Below the pieces are notes generated by a model that was given only the letters and a program-made list of their open reading frames with translations, searched no databases and had not been told where the DNA came from. Shown piece by piece: positions 10,806-24,400 of a stretch of 64,000 nucleotides of DNA. The DNA lies in contig NC_030384.2 in NCBI RefSeq assembly GCF_001625215.2, positions 31,980,527 to 32,044,526 of the forward strand, written 5' to 3'. Position 1 is the stretch's first letter; each line of letters starts with the position of its first letter. A program made the position numbers and the translations under genes. This DNA comes from Daucus carota subsp. sativus. Lineage: Eukaryota; Streptophyta; Magnoliopsida; Apiales; Apiaceae.

Positions 10806-12470
10806 ATCCTCAATTTTACATACTTACATCCCCATACATATTCACTTTTTTACCCTTTCGTCCAAATTTATTGTCTCAAAAATACCTAGTCACACCGAGT
10901 CTCGAAATTCTTTGTCACATTATAGTTTGATAGCATTTGTACATACTTAAAAATATGGATCGAACGAGTTTGCATTTCTAGGAGCAGAAGTAAGGTCTGC
11001 GTAAAAGAAATGTTTTACCATTATTTTAACACCATCTTTTGAGATATGTAATTGTCCCCAAAACCATATAGACATCATCAAGTGGGGTTGTTTGTTCTCT
11101 CATTTTCTTGGAGGTTTTGGGGGTGGGGAGGGGCGGGGAAGCCTAAGAAAGGCATAGAGTTAGTAAATCAAATTTGTTTGATACTTGAGAAAAATGTTGG
11201 AGGGGTGGGGGGTCCAAAGTCCAAAACAAAATTCGCAAGTTAATTGGAGAGAGAGCAATAATGGAGAGAGAATTATAGTTGGGTTTACAAGGTGTACATG
11301 CAATTAAGAAATATAAAGCAAGTCATTGTGGAGTCCGTTTTAGTGTATAAATTTATCATGGCTCCACCCATTCACATGGGCCGTTTATATAAACAAATAG
11401 ATACAGCTTTTTATGTTTGTTTTTTTATAGTTTCATGTAATGGGGCGATTTTACTTTCTATGATTGTCACCCAATTTGTTCTCACAACTCCGTTAATTCA
11501 TATTCTTTATTTTCTTGATTCTTCATCTTTTCTGCTTTCATGTATCTGCCATTTTTGCATGTGTTTATTACGATCTTCTAGATAATTTAACTTTCATGCT
11601 TTATTTTTTTAGAGAAATGATTTCATAATATTAACTGTGGGAGGTTAACTTTTGAATGTCAACTTGAACACTTTAAATAAAAAGAATGATATGGAAATCA
11701 GTTCATGCAGGGATTGATAAATAAGTGGCAAGAGTAATCTAAACTTTATGTCAAATCTCATAATTTAATCTGATTTCATATAATTAAAAAGAGGTTCGTA
11801 TAGTGGTATGAATGAAGATATGAACTGTACATGTGCTTTTGGCCTAATGCTTACTATAAAGAACTGTTGGGAAAGGAGACATAGCACATTTTGCACGTCA
11901 TTTGTAACCAACATATTATTCCGATGACATCTTCTTTGCTGTTACCATCTTGTTTGGTTTCGCAAAAAGAGGTCATCAGTTGCCAATAATTTTCTTCCCT
12001 ATTATATTTACTTAGATTTCTTCTATTTTACTTAATCAGTCATTATTCGATTATGATGTTCCTGGGATCTAAACATTATATTTCAATTTAAAAGAAAAAA
12101 AATTAAAATAATTTATAAAACTACGTTTAATCAGAGTCTAGTATGGATGCCGAGTCCTCCAACGTAAAGAATTCGATGAGGCAAAAAAAAATAATTGATA
12201 TGTTAATAATCAGTTTCATAAAACATATCAATTAGAAATTTTTAAATGGATCTTCCTTAAATCATTCGCAGTACGATCTCTATGATGTATATCTTCTTTA
12301 TCCAGTCCAAATTCGTTCCTGAAAATCAGCTATGATAAATTCTGAAAAATATATGCTTCCACCAAAATGTGATATCTTCATCGCCCGACAAACTCTAATT
12401 TATTCTGCAAAATCTGATATGCAAACCTATACTAAATAAGACAATAAAATCTATATAGTCAATACATTCT
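10806..12470. other. Intergenic DNA downstream of PLATZ, no gene seen
   Basis: This is AT-rich sequence with scattered short ORFs and no recognisable protein. About 11095-11225 is locally G-rich on the plus strand. The first few hundred bases are probably the PLATZ 3' UTR. Confidence 0.5.
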
Positions 12471-12479
12471 CTGTTCTTA

Positions 12480-12650
12480 AAATCGGTGATTAATCTTTAT
12501 TTTGTATCTCGCTGAACTGATTAAATCTCCGATTAATCCCGGATCAATCCGATCAATCTTTGATTAATTTAGTTAATCTCCGATTAATCATTGTTCAGTG
12601 ACCTAATCAATTAAGTCGGATTTCTGCTTTTACAACATTGAATACATTTA
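12480..12650. repeat. CGATTAATCC-type dispersed repeat
   Basis: Repeated phrases such as CTCCGATTAATC and GATCAATC match the block inside 6840-7190. Both copies end near GTCGGATTTCTG / CCCGATTTCTGTAACA. It looks like a small decayed transposon family; no ends or target duplication are clear. Confidence 0.5.
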
Positions 12651-12667
12651 ACAATCTGCCCCTAACA

Positions 12668-13050
12668 CAAGAGTATCTTCAATGAGGTTGGTTATAATCG
12701 TTGGTTAAATTGCATCTACAAGACATTATGTAAAATTTGCTGAACTTGTAAGACATTGTGCTTCAATGGTATTGGTTATAATTTAGGATTAGTATGTTAT
12801 TAATATTTTAAATTGTTATAATAGAATATATCAGTTTAATATGGTAATAAGTGATGTGCCATCTTCCTGCAAATTTCTTACAGAAATGTACAGGTTCGAC
12901 AAATATAGTCATCCATAGGAGGTTGGCTAAAATAATAGACAATAACAAGATATAATTAGACTGTGAGTTTTCAAGAGGTTGGCTTTTTTTATTTTTGATA
13001 TATTAACTCACATTTTAGTTAGAGGTCTTCATGGTTGGAGATTCTTTAGG
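12668..13050. mobile_element. Degenerate GAGCATCTCCAA-family MITE
   Basis: It is alignable with the 394-bp copies at 47 kb: GGTTGGTTATAATCGTTGG near the left, the two GACATTATGTAAA / AAGACATTGTG blocks, then TATCAGTTTAATATGGTAATAA, and ATGGTTGGAGATTCTTTA at the right. Both termini carry substitutions (GAGTATCTTCAAT, GGAGATTCTTT), so this is an older copy. Confidence 0.7.
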
Positions 13051-13502
13051 CATGACCCGAACGTGAAATTGTTAAAAGAAAACTTATGAACGAGGCCCAC
13101 AAGTTCTTGGATCCAGGCCCGTACTACTTTTATTTTTTCTTTTGTAGGCCTGAAGGCCCTGGACGCCTGGTTTCCTTTGCACTCGAAGAAATTCGACTAT
13201 ATTAATCTGTCATGTCAATAATAGTTTTGCGATCCCGATACCTTGTTCTATTATTCAAATTCCACATGGTTTAAGCTTAAGGTCAACCTTAGATTTCTTC
13301 ACTTAAATAATCTTTCCTTTCCATTTCAATGGAACTTCACACGTTTCTGCAATGGATCATGGATCCAGACCGCCTCTGCTCTCCGTTCCGGGGAGTGCGT
13401 ATATATGGCGTGTGTTACTAAAATTAAGAAAAAATAGAATAAAAAAAAATGTGAATATAACTAATAGTTTACTAAATTTTATTAAATATATAAAGATAAA
13501 GA

Positions 13503-14159
13503 TATATTGCATTTTGTAACCCTGGGCTCATTAGCAAATCAAACCCCACACTTTGAAACGTGGCAGCTTGTAACTCTAAATTTTATTTAACTTTCGGTTT
13601 GTAACCCTGACCCACACATCCGTTAAAAACAACCGTTAACTTTAACTGTTTGAGAGGTAACCGTGTGTACATTAGTTTCTAACAGCTACTTTACCCCATG
13701 TGACCCCTCAAAATTTATGTATTTTATTTTGAAATTATTTCTGAACATACACAACAATGTAAATCAATTTAAAATAAATTTTAAAATATATATATTTAGA
13801 TTTATAATCTGAAAATTTATTTATTATTACATAAACGATGTAACTTATTTTAAAATTTTAAAATACATATTTTAAAAAAGGTTTTAAATTTTTTTACATA
13901 ATTGTGTGTGCTCAGAAATAATTTCAAAATATAATACATAAATTTTGAGGGGTCACAGGGGGTAAGGTAGCTGTTATAAACTAATATACGCACTGTTACT
14001 TCTCAAATAGTTAAAGTTAACGGCTGTTTTTAACGGATGTGTGGGTCAGGGTTACAAACCGAAAGCTAAATAAAACTTAGGGTTACAAACTGTCATGTTT
14101 CAAAGTGTGAGATCTGATTTACTAATGAGCCAAAACCTGGGGTTACAAAGTGCAATATA
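13503..14159. mobile_element. Long-TIR (MULE-like/foldback) MITE
   Basis: The two arms (about 13503-13745 and 13915-14159) are near-complete inverted copies, each carrying TTGTAACCC, CGGTTTGTAACCCTGACC and CCGTTAAAAACA blocks. The spacer is short and AT-rich. Arms of about 230 bp are typical of MULE-type MITEs. I found no convincing 9-bp target duplication. The opposed CGTTAAC blocks would let a transcript fold into a long hairpin. Confidence 0.75.
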
Positions 14160-14171
14160 CTCAATATATAC

Positions 14172-14999
14172 TAGGGCTGTCAATTTCGGGTAGTGGGTCG
14201 GGTTCGTGTCGGGTCAGCATTCTCGGGTAGTATTTTTAACCCAACCCGAACCCGACCCGAAAATTTAATGGGTACAGATATGTAACCCGAACACGACCCG
14301 ATATAATTTCGGGTTACCCGACACGACCCGAAATGACCCGAAGCTCTCCAAATTTAATCAATTTCAGCATGTACACAGATCTCTTAAAAAAATCATCAAG
14401 CTCAGGATACACAAACAAACTGCATATTTAGTTCATACACTTCACAAACTGAGAGGGCGAGTGATTGTTCGAACCGAAATGAGATAAACTTACCCATTTC
14501 GAAATTGAAAAAGTAAATCCAATACGAATCTAGTTAAGAGGGGAGTGAGAGATTCGAATTGGAGTGAGAGGGGGAGGAGATTGAGAAGTTGAAGATTCGA
14601 AAAGAGAGAGTTTTTGATGTGGAGGCTAAAAGAAGAGAACGAGAGCGAGAGATTCAGGGTTGAGAGATTCAGAGATTTAGGGTTGATACCAAGAGAGGCG
14701 GCCGTGACTTACTACTTAGCACTAAGAAAGAAGTATTATGAGCAACAGAGCAAGTGTCCTGACTACTGAGGGTTTTGTATATTAAATATTACTGTAACTC
14801 TTAAATATATAATATATATGTATGTATGCGGGTTGATTTCGGGTTACCCGAACCCGACCCGAAAATGACCCGATTTTTTCGGGTCAGTTTTGAATCAACC
14901 CGAAATCGACCCGAACCCGAAATACCCTAACCCGAATTCGTACTTTACGGGTCGAATTCGTGTCGGGTTATTGGGTCGTGTCTGAAATTGCCAGCCCTA
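14172..14999. mobile_element. hAT-type MITE with GACCCGAA-rich ends
   Basis: The inverted termini TAGGGCTGTCAATTTC and GAAATTGCCAGCCCTA differ at one position. A perfect 8-bp target duplication ATATATAC flanks the element (14164-14171 and 15000-15007), identifying it as hAT. Subterminal regions are packed with CGGGT / ACCCG motifs in both orientations, as in clustered transposase-binding sites. The interior (14340-14800) has no transposase ORF. Confidence 0.92.
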
Positions 15000-15006
15000 A
15001 TATATA

Positions 15007-15235
15007 CTCCTTCCATCCCAAATTAGATCATCCTTTCAGAAAATTTTTCATCCCAAAATAGTTGAGGCTTTCTCTTTTCAATGCACATTTATCAACAATT
15101 TTTCAACTTTACCCTCTCTTATTTATCATTTTTAATATATCAACTAGCTAATATAATCAAAAGTCAACCCAATAAATACGAGCAGAGATGGAAAAAAGAA
15201 CTATGATTAAATACTTCTTAATATGATGGAGGGGG
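15007..15235. mobile_element. Stowaway-like MITE abutting the hAT element
   Basis: The ends CTCCTTCCATCCCA and TATGATGGAGGGGG are imperfect inverted repeats flanked by TA at 15005-15006 and 15236-15237. Its left end overlaps the last base of the hAT target duplication, so the two insertions share a border. It lies about 230 bp upstream of the transporter start codon. Confidence 0.75.
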
Positions 15236-15468
15236 TAATTGGCAAGTAAACACTTCTTCGCTCCTTGATTTATTTTAAGTTTTCCGCTCTCACCGAAGAA
15301 AAGTAAGCCACCAAACCTTCAGCTCTCTCTCACACATATTCACTAGGATTCCACACAAGAAATTTAATTAACTTGTCATATGTGTGTATATATCCTCCAC
15401 TCAAAAGGTATCTACTTGGCTCAAAACTGATCCCACTCTCAATCTGAATCTTTTTTGTTTAGCCAGCC

Positions 15469-17160
15469 ATGGTGTCCAAATGTTTCACCCTCCATCTCCA
15501 TCATCCCCATCCCCACCATGCTTTTGCTTCTGCACCCAACTCTCATTCCCATCTTTCTTACACATCTCTTCTCCCAAACATCTTGACTCCCAAGCTATCA
15601 GTCAACCACACACACCATTTCCTATATCAGAAGCCTCATTTCATCTCACCCATGTCATCAAATTCATCCAAACCCACTCCTCTGTTTGATGATCCTGAAC
15701 CTGACCCAACTCTCACAAATGATGATCTCAGGCCAACAACGTCAGATCAAAGGACTTTTTCAGGGTGGGAAATGGCTAGTCTTTGGATTGGACTAGTTGT
15801 TGGAGTCCCAACTTACTATCTTGCTGGTAGTCTTGTTGATCTTGGAATGGCTTGGTGGCAAGGAATTGCAACAGTTGTGACTGCAAACATAATCTTGTTG
15901 ATCCCATTAGTCCTTACAGGAGACGTTGGCACGCGATATGGCATATCTTTCCCTGTGCTGGCAAGAACATCTTTTGGGATCAGGGGTGCCCACATTCCCA
16001 CTTTGCTTAGAGCTTTGGTTGGCTGTGGATGGTATGGCATTGAAACATGGATTGGTGGAGAAGCCATTTTCTTGCTTTTGCCAGAAAGTGTGAAAAACTC
16101 TGGCTTGTCTCAGTCTTTACCATGGCTTGGAACTTCTCCACTTGAATTTGCTTGTTTTATTGCATTTTGGCTAGCTCAATTGACTATTGTGTGGAAAGGA
16201 ATGGAAGGAATCAGAGTTCTTGAAAAATACGCTGCTCCGATTTTGATTGTACTCACATCTGCACTGGTCATATGGGCTTATGTTAATGCTGGTGGCTTTG
16301 GTCACATGTTGTCCATGTCTTCTAGGCTGTCTTCTTCTGAGTTTTGGTCCTTGTTCTTCCCATCTTTAACCGCAAACATAAGTTTCTGGGCAACTCTGGC
16401 ACTTAATATTCCAGATTTTACGCGATACGCCAAGAGTCAGAAAGATCAGATAATTGGCCAGGTTGGCCTTCCTCTGTTCATGGGTGCATTCACCTTTGTT
16501 GGCCTAGCAGTAACATCTTCCACTCAAGTCATTTTCGGACGCATAATTTCAAGTCCAATTGAGCTTCTTGGACAAATTGGCGGATTCACGACAACAATTC
16601 TTGCCATTCTTGGAATCAGTCTGGCTACAATTACAACAAATATAGCAGCAAATGTGGTTGCTCCAGCCAATGCACTAGTCAATCTCAGTCCATCCATTTT
16701 CACCTTCAGAAAAGGCGTACTTTTAACAGCATTGCTTGGAATTGCATTTCAGCCCTGGAGGCTCCTTAAATCAAGTGAAAGTTTTGTGTACACATGGCTA
16801 GTTGGATATTCTGCATTGTTGGGGCCTATTGGAGGAATAATTCTAGCAGATTACTATCTTTTAAAGGGTGCAAAGCTGAGTATCAAGGACATGTACACAT
16901 TAAATACTCAAGGGGAATACTATTACAGCGGCGGATTCAATATATCAGCACTTGCTTCGTTAGTCATTGGAATTTTACCAGTGATTCCAGGATTCTTAGA
17001 GAAGGCGGGAGTTCTAACCGCGGTTCCTGGTCCATATATGGTCATTTACAACAATGCTTGGTTCTTTAGCTTTTTTCTCGCTGGAGCTATGCACTGTATT
17101 CTTTCAGGTTTATTAGGAAGAAAAGACAAGTCGCGACATGGAGATCCCCTCATAAGTTAA
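15469..17160 (+). CDS. PLUTO: Plastid nucleobase transporter, NCS1 family (PLUTO-like)
   Basis: This is a single-exon gene of 563 codons. NCS1 proteins are 12-TM secondary transporters; the plant member PLUTO imports uracil, adenine and guanine into plastids. The first about 65 residues are rich in Ser, His and Pro and poor in acidic residues, consistent with a transit peptide. The chosen ATG keeps this segment; the ATG at about residue 62 ([10 protein letters not shown]) would remove it. The NCS1 core starts at [19 protein letters not shown]. It continues through [17 protein letters not shown] and [13 protein letters not shown], two strongly conserved substrate-site regions, then [15 protein letters not shown] and [20 protein letters not shown]. 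Hydrophobic segments recur throughout. The lack of introns matches its Arabidopsis relative, and I see no defect. Confidence 0.9.
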   Translation: MVSKCFTLHLHHPHPHHAFASAPNSHSHLSYTSLLPNILTPKLSVNHTHHFLYQKPHFISPMSSNSSKPTPLFDDPEPDPTLTNDDLRPTTSDQRTFSGWEMASLWIGLVVGVPTYYLAGSLVDLGMAWWQGIATVVTANIILLIPLVLTGDVGTRYGISFPVLARTSFGIRGAHIPTLLRALVGCGWYGIETWIGGEAIFLLLPESVKNSGLSQSLPWLGTSPLEFACFIAFWLAQLTIVWKGMEGIRVLEKYAAPILIVLTSALVIWAYVNAGGFGHMLSMSSRLSSSEFWSLFFPSLTANISFWATLALNIPDFTRYAKSQKDQIIGQVGLPLFMGAFTFVGLAVTSSTQVIFGRIISSPIELLGQIGGFTTTILAILGISLATITTNIAANVVAPANALVNLSPSIFTFRKGVLLTALLGIAFQPWRLLKSSESFVYTWLVGYSALLGPIGGIILADYYLLKGAKLSIKDMYTLNTQGEYYYSGGFNISALASLVIGILPVIPGFLEKAGVLTAVPGPYMVIYNNAWFFSFFLAGAMHCILSGLLGRKDKSRHGDPLIS

Positions 17161-18408
17161 TTCTTCACCTTCAATATTCATTCTTTTACACTTATACACG
17201 TTTGAATTGTACAATAGCAAATAACGTTCTTGTATTATATAACAGAAGTTGTATTGTTCCATTTTGTCGATATTTATTCAATGTAGCACATCAATAGTTT
17301 CATATCGAATCAAAGTCTGAGATCCAGATTTGTTGAATACATATATGTTTAAGTTCTTCTAAGATTCAAATAGAATGCTAATAGTTAGTAGCTGCAATTT
17401 TTCACTGAATCCTTTTAACAGCCTCCTACATGAAATTGAAACTAGGGATCTAAAGTTTCTGAAATGCTGCATAAATGAATCAATGCATATTAATTTACAT
17501 CCCCTGAAACAAAGTGTCCAAACTAACAAATAAAATCAGCAAGTTCTTCTATGAAAACTTTGTGGTATATGAAAACTTTGGGGAGAATTTTTGATAGAGG
17601 TTATAATGTACGTAAACTACAGAGTTAGATAAATTTGCGGAAGGTCTGGGAAACCAGGTTCTGAGTATTAGAAATATAAAACTATTAGTCAAATGACTAG
17701 TTTAAGTGCAATATGGCTTTGTTTACACCGGTGCAGATCATGTTGATGATCCATTATCTCTTCAACTTAATTAATCACGCAAGATAATTCGATTAATTTT
17801 GTTTATTTAATCAGTGTTAGCTTTAGAATTTTCATGGCTTATCAGGGTTTCAAGAGCAATCCACAAAAGTGTAAAGTATTTTCAGAAAATTATAGGCGGC
17901 ATCGCCCAGAAACGGCAAGACAGCACAATTGCTACAATAGGAGTTATAATATAATACTCCTATCCTATGTATTCATTATGTTTGTTTGTATCGCCATATC
18001 ATCCTGCATTGTCAAAATTCTCACTTGTTCAAAGTTCTTTTCCAGGTGTAAATAAATTTAAAAGTTGTCGTCTTATATTTGACAGCAAATTCTGGTATCT
18101 GGTATAGACATTGAAATATAAACACTCATAATATTTAATTTATTGTTCGAAAGATTTGTCCCTTTCTCTCCGCCAAAAGAAAATGTTAAGAGAAATATAC
18201 GACTAGGATGCAAATACCAACAGCTATCAAACAGTCATTCTATTTCTTCTTTGTATCCCTCACTGGAGGACAATTTTTGTTACTGTTTTCAAAGTTGTTG
18301 ATGGTGAATTGGCTGGCACGGACGATAGTACCACTGCTAGACCTCTGTGCTGTGAATTAGTAAAAATATTCATGCAGCGCAGCAGAGGAAGCTGAAGAAA
18401 ATAGAAGG
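17161..18408. other. Intergenic DNA; 3' UTR of the transporter and 5' region of the NT-C2 gene
   Basis: No further gene is recognised. The 73-codon ORF at 17834-18055 has no domain and unremarkable composition. The bases just before 18409 are probably the 5' UTR or an upstream exon of the coiled-coil gene. Confidence 0.5.
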
Positions 18409-21400
18409 ATGTTCAAGTTAAAGAGGCAGAACAAGAACTTAGCTGCTACTTCTACTACCAAGTCTGGAGAGAAGTTTGATTTTAGCTTCTCCAATTTTCA
18501 AGCCCTGCAGGTCCTTAAAGAAGTGTTGGAATGAAAATTTTTCTAGCGTTTTTTTGATTTTATTGTAGTATTTCACCTCGTGTCACGGTTTAATGGTAAC
18601 AGGTACCAGAAGGATGGGACAAGCTTATAGTGTCTATTATATCTGTGGAGACTGGAAAAACAATTGCAAAGTCGAACAAAGCACCAGTTCGCAATGGTAC
18701 CTGTCAATGGACGGATACTTTGTCAGAATCCTTGTGGATTCCACAGGATGATTCTTCGAATGAGCTTGAGGAGATACTCTTAAAGCTTGTCATTTCCATG
18801 GTATGTCAGCACTGATTATGACGAACCATACAATTTTTTGTAACTGTTTTAGCGTTACTAAGTGCAAATACATTATTTCTTGGCTCTGGTAGGGATCTGC
18901 TAGGTCTGGCATCCTTGGCGAATCTGTTGTCAATATGGCAAGTTATAAGCGTTCAAAAGCGTTTTCTCCAGTTTCATTGCCACTCAAAAAATGCATTTAC
19001 GGCACCATTCTACAGGTAATCTGCTATTTCTGATAGCAAATCATTACATAGAGTAATTGATGACTTATCAATCCATCATAGTACTTAAGAATCAGAACTT
19101 CATTTAGGATCACAGTGGGACAGATATAGGCTTCACTTTATAATTTGTACATTGCCAAGATTATATTATGAAACTGGTGCAAAAGCAGGTCTTAGTTGAA
19201 TGCCTCTAGTATGAAGGTGTTGCTGTGTGTGAAGGCCTGTTCTAACTCTGTTCTGACTCTCCATCTGTTTACAGGTTCAAATTCAATGCCTAACACCAAG
19301 AACAGAAGTCAGGTTTGCTGTAGAATACGATTTTGTGGTATCAAGTAATTTTTTTTTTTGTTTTTTGTGTTACATGCCATGCTAAAGATATTTGTCACAC
19401 TTTCTCAGGGATCAAGGGTCAAAATACTCAAATTCAGATGTTGAAGCTCGTGTGGAAGATCATACCGACAGTGTAAACAATTCAAATGAAAGAAGCCTCA
19501 GGTCTCAGTCAAGTCAAGATTTGGGCTTTACCTCGCATCCAGAAAACTTGGGGAGCACAGTAAGAGTAGAATTTATTCTTTTTTGCTTCAGATGATATGC
19601 AGTAGTCTTTATCCTTTTACATATGTTTATCCATTGTTTAACTCACAATGAGTTCTGCATCAGTTGACAATAGTCTAGCTATATATGCTTGTACATCATA
19701 TTAGGACATCTGGCATAAAGAAAACATATGTAATCTTCTATGACATTACTATTATGATTAACTACCTTACTGTACTAATGCAGGAAACAAGTTACCTGGC
19801 ATCTGGTTCACATCATAGCTTCGTCTCTGAAGAGGGTTCTATGAGGGAGGGGAACCTCTCACCAAATGATTCCAGTAGTGTCCGGTACAATATGGTCGGA
19901 AGACAAGTTGAGGCCAGGTCTGGAAATAGATTACCTGAAGGCATGTACCCTGCTGATGACTATTTTGGATCATATCAGTCATCCTTAAATTCTCGGCTCA
20001 CTCATTCAGTAGATGAATCTCAAAATTATGAAGAAGAGCTTGGACAAAGTTCTTCAGTTCCTCTAGGCACGGCATCTCTGACAAATGCTGGCTCCTCCAG
20101 AAATCTTCTGGAAGCTGCAGAAGATACTATAGAAGAACTTCGTAATGAAGCTAAGATGTGGGAAAGAAACTCCCAAAAGCTAACACTTGATCTGGATATA
20201 TTAAATGAGCAATTTCATTCTCAGTCCAAAAAACAAACCAATTTGGAGATGGAGCTTTTGACATCGCACAAAGTTCAAGATGGAATGAAGAAAGAAATAG
20301 ATCAGTTAAAGTTATTGCTGGAGGAAGTAGTTCTGAAAAAAACAACCTCCAAGCGCGCAACAAGTGACTTGGAAGATGTTATTCAAGGACGAAAGGAACT
20401 GGAAAAAGAGTTGAAGTACCAGAAAGAAGAGAATACTCATTTGGCTGTGCAATTAGATATGAGTCAAGAGTCAAATATTGAATTGCTTTCTGTTCTTCAA
20501 GAGTTGGAAGAGATCATAGAGAAACAGAAAGTTGAAATTGAGCATCTGTCCAAGCAACAGCTGAGATTCACTGAATTAGAAGGTTCAATTGAAGGACATT
20601 TAGAAGAAAACAGGATCTTCTCACTTCAATTGCAGCAGTTGCAGGAATCGGAGAAAAGGCTACTTGTTAACGTTCAATCGCTTGAACAAGACCTGGAAGC
20701 CAAAAATAGTGAATTGGAAAATGAGCGAAGATCATATGAGCAGTCCCTATTGGATATTGAGCAAGAATATAGACAAAAACTATCTGTTGCTGAAGAAGAT
20801 GTGGTCAAATTAAGTGCAAACCTGACAGAGTCTCTTGCAGTGATAGAAAAAGAGAAATTGGAGTGCAGTAGCGGAAGCAGCATGGACTTGATCAATGAAA
20901 TCAAAGAGTTAAAAGAGATGATGCAGGAGCTAGAAATTAACTGTAGTGAGCTAACCAGTGAAAATTTATCCCTCCTGTGCAAGCAAAAGGAACTGGAGAA
21001 AGTGAGCGAAGAAGCTCAACTGGACAATTCTATAACGTCTACTGAACTTCTAAAGCAGATTGACTTGACCTTTTACAACATAAAGAGGTCATGGTATACC
21101 ATTCCTTTTGAGGTAAATGACGAGTGTGAATCTCATTATAGTGATTTGGTAAACAGAAACCACCCTGTAGCTTCGAAAGGTTGGGTTGAATCTCTTTGCA
21201 GCTTCTTTGTAGAGGTAAACAAAGTACTAGAAGCTAAAATCAGTAAGTGCGAAGAAGTTCTAAAGAGTAGTGCCCTTGAGATGAACACGAAAGAGAAAAC
21301 TATTGCAGAAGCTAAACATCAGATGGTGCTCCTCAGTCTAAAGAATCAAGAACTTGGGAATTCAAACATTGTGCTACAGGCTAAACTCACGGAGCTACAA

Positions 21401-24400
21401 GTGGAATTGGCTAAACAGTCATCTGAGGTACAGCTACTGGAATCTGATATTCTGTCAAAGGAAGAGCAGATAAATCTGTTAGAACAAGGTCAGATAGAAC
21501 TAAACAATCAGGTTTCGGGTATGAAGAAGGAAAGGGACCTATTGCAAGAGAACATGGACATTGTAGTAAGTGAAAGTAACATGAATTCGAAATGCTTGGA
21601 TGATCTACAAACTGATCTTATTGCACTTAGAAGCAGTGTAGCTTCACATGTTACTGCTAACAGGAATCTTCAAAGAGAAATATCAGAACATGAGGCTGGA
21701 AAAGAAGAACTGCAACTCCATCTACTCAAAGTAGAGGAAGAAAATGTGAAATTGACAGAATGCATATCTGGTTTGGAAGCACAACTGAAGATTGTCAAGG
21801 ATACAAATAAATCTAGTCAACTGGAGCTAGAGAATTCTAAATCGGTTGCAACCGCTCTCCAAGATGATATCAGAAGATTGAGATTTGACATTGAGAAGGA
21901 TAAATCTATTCAGCAAGCAGAACTAAAGAATATTGAAACTAGATTATCAGAAGCTCAAGAGGAGTGTGAATACCGAAAAATAGCTTATCAGAAGTCACAA
22001 GCATCAGGGCAAAGTTTAGCTGAGACCTGCAGTACTCTTCAGAAAATGAATGAAGAACTGAGGAAGCAAAATCTAGAGTTTTATGAGAATTCCAAATCTG
22101 TGACAATCAGCCATCAAAATGAGATCAGAACTTTGACAGAAAAGATGGAGGGACAAAAGACTTTTCTGAAAGAGAATTCACAGGATTTGGAAAATCAACT
22201 GCGAAAAGCTCAAGAGGAGTATGAATTTCAGAAAATAGTTTATCAGAAGTCACAAACATCTGTTGAGAGTTTGACGAAGAATTGCAGTACGCTTCAGAAA
22301 CTAAATGAAGACTTGAGGAAGCAAAATTTGGAGTTGCACGAGAATTCCAAATTTGTTGTGATGAAACTTCAAGATGAGGTCATAAGATTGACATTGGAAA
22401 TGGATACAGAAAACAACATTCTGCAAGAGAAGTTACAAGATATGCAAAAGCGACAATCTGAATTTCAAGAAGAGTGTGAGTACCTGAAAATAGCTTATCA
22501 GAAGTCACAAGCATCTGGTGAGAATTTATCGCAGAGGTGCAGTACACTTCACAAATTGAATGATGAATTACGAAACCAAAACATGGACTTGCATGAGAAT
22601 TCCAAATCTTTCACAATTAGCATTCAAGATGAAATCAGAAGAACGACAGTAGAGATGGAGACACTAAACAATGCTCTGCAAAAGAAATTGCAGGATATGG
22701 AGAATCGACTGTCTGAAGCTGAACAGGAGTGTGGATATCAGAAAATGTCTAATCGAAAGCTACAAGCATCTACTCTAAATCTCTCTGAGAGCTGCAGCAC
22801 TCTTCAGAAAATAAATGAAGATCTGAAGAAGCAAATATCGGACTTGAATGAGAATTCCAAGTCTGTTGCAATAGGTCTGCAAGATGAGATCAGAAGATTG
22901 ACAGTGGAGATGGAGGCAGAAAAGATGGTTCAACAAGAGAAATTACAGGACATGGAAAACAAGCTATCAGAAGCCCAAGAAGAAAGTGAGTACCAGAAAA
23001 TGACTAATCAGAAGTCACAGAAATCTGCCATGGATCTCTCTAAGAAATGCAATAAGCTTCAGGAAATAAATGAAGAATCGAGGAAGAAAATCAAGGACTT
23101 GCACGAGCGATGTACTTTCCTGGAAACCAGTTTGAGGGAATCACAGGAACATTTGTCCAACTCCTCCCAAAAGACTGAAAGTCTAGAAGCAGAACTTTCT
23201 TCTATCCTAGAAGAATTTGCAGTAAAGGAGAAAAGCCTGACCTCTGAACTAGATGTACTTCTTCAAGAAAACGGGGAACAAAAGAAGAAACTTATCATGG
23301 GAGAAACCTTGCTAAATCAGATGTACATGGAAAAGACAGCTGAAGTTGGGAACCTCCAAAGCGAGGTGGAAAACCTTATTAACCAAATTTCTGCTACCAA
23401 TGATGAAAGAGATAAAATAGCTTCTGAAGCTGTAAATGAAGTTACCAAGTTACAATCTGACAAAGAAAAGTTGAATTGCGTTCTTCAAGAAGTGATTTCC
23501 AGAGCCAAAGTGACAGAAGACGAGCTTGATAGAATCCAAACAGAATATGAAGCCAGGGTTCAAGATCTGATTTCTGAGCTTGCACGTTCCAAACAGAGCC
23601 ATGCCGACTATGAAATAGTCTTAAAGAGACTAACAAGTTACAGGTCTAGTCAAGAAAAACTCAAGACATCAGTAAATAGTCTTGAGCTGAAACTGACAGT
23701 ATCTGAATATGAACGGCAACAACTAATAAACGAAATTGCTGGTCTGAAGGGTCAGATACGGAATCTAGCACACTGTCAGGACAATTCAATTTCTTTAGAG
23801 AAGGAACTTGACGAATATAAGTGTGAGAAGGAAAAGCTGGAAGCTTTACTGCATTCATTATCTATAGATAACGAAAACCTAAAAGCTGAAATTAACTCCC
23901 TTCAAGAAAAAGATTCTACCTTCCAGAAAGTAATGTCCGAGTTTGAGGACTGCAAACACAAAAGAACTACGTTGGAAGAAAAGCTTCTGCATATGGAGCA
24001 TGATCTAATAGCAAAGGAAGCATCAAAAGCAGAGGATGAAGAGCTGAGAAATGAACTCGGGAGAATGAAGAGAGTAAACAAGCAATATAAGAGGACAATA
24101 CTACAGATTGAGGTTGAAAAGGAAGAATTGTTGAAGAGAGTTCAAATGTGTAATGAACAAGTGAAGCTGATGGAGGCAGAACAACAGGATCGAAGTAGCA
24201 CAGGCAAGAACAATGTAAGAACCTCCATTTATAATAGTAAGATTTATCAGTTACTCAACAAGAAAATGATAACAAATGCTGAAGAATATATTGATCACTT
24301 CAATTTTCATAGTTCACATTTTGCACTATTTATTTATTCATACCCCTTTACAATATTTATTTATTCTGAGGTAGATAGTGATTATGATTTTGTTGGAACT

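Noticed and set aside
11052-11585. ORFs downstream of PLATZ (63 and 97 codons)
   Set aside because: They show no domain, have composition like the flanks, and no splice-linked continuation.
19685-19783. N-terminal extension of the long coiled-coil ORF
   Set aside because: It is intron sequence before the acceptor at 19783; the real N-terminus is the NT-C2 domain in upstream exons.
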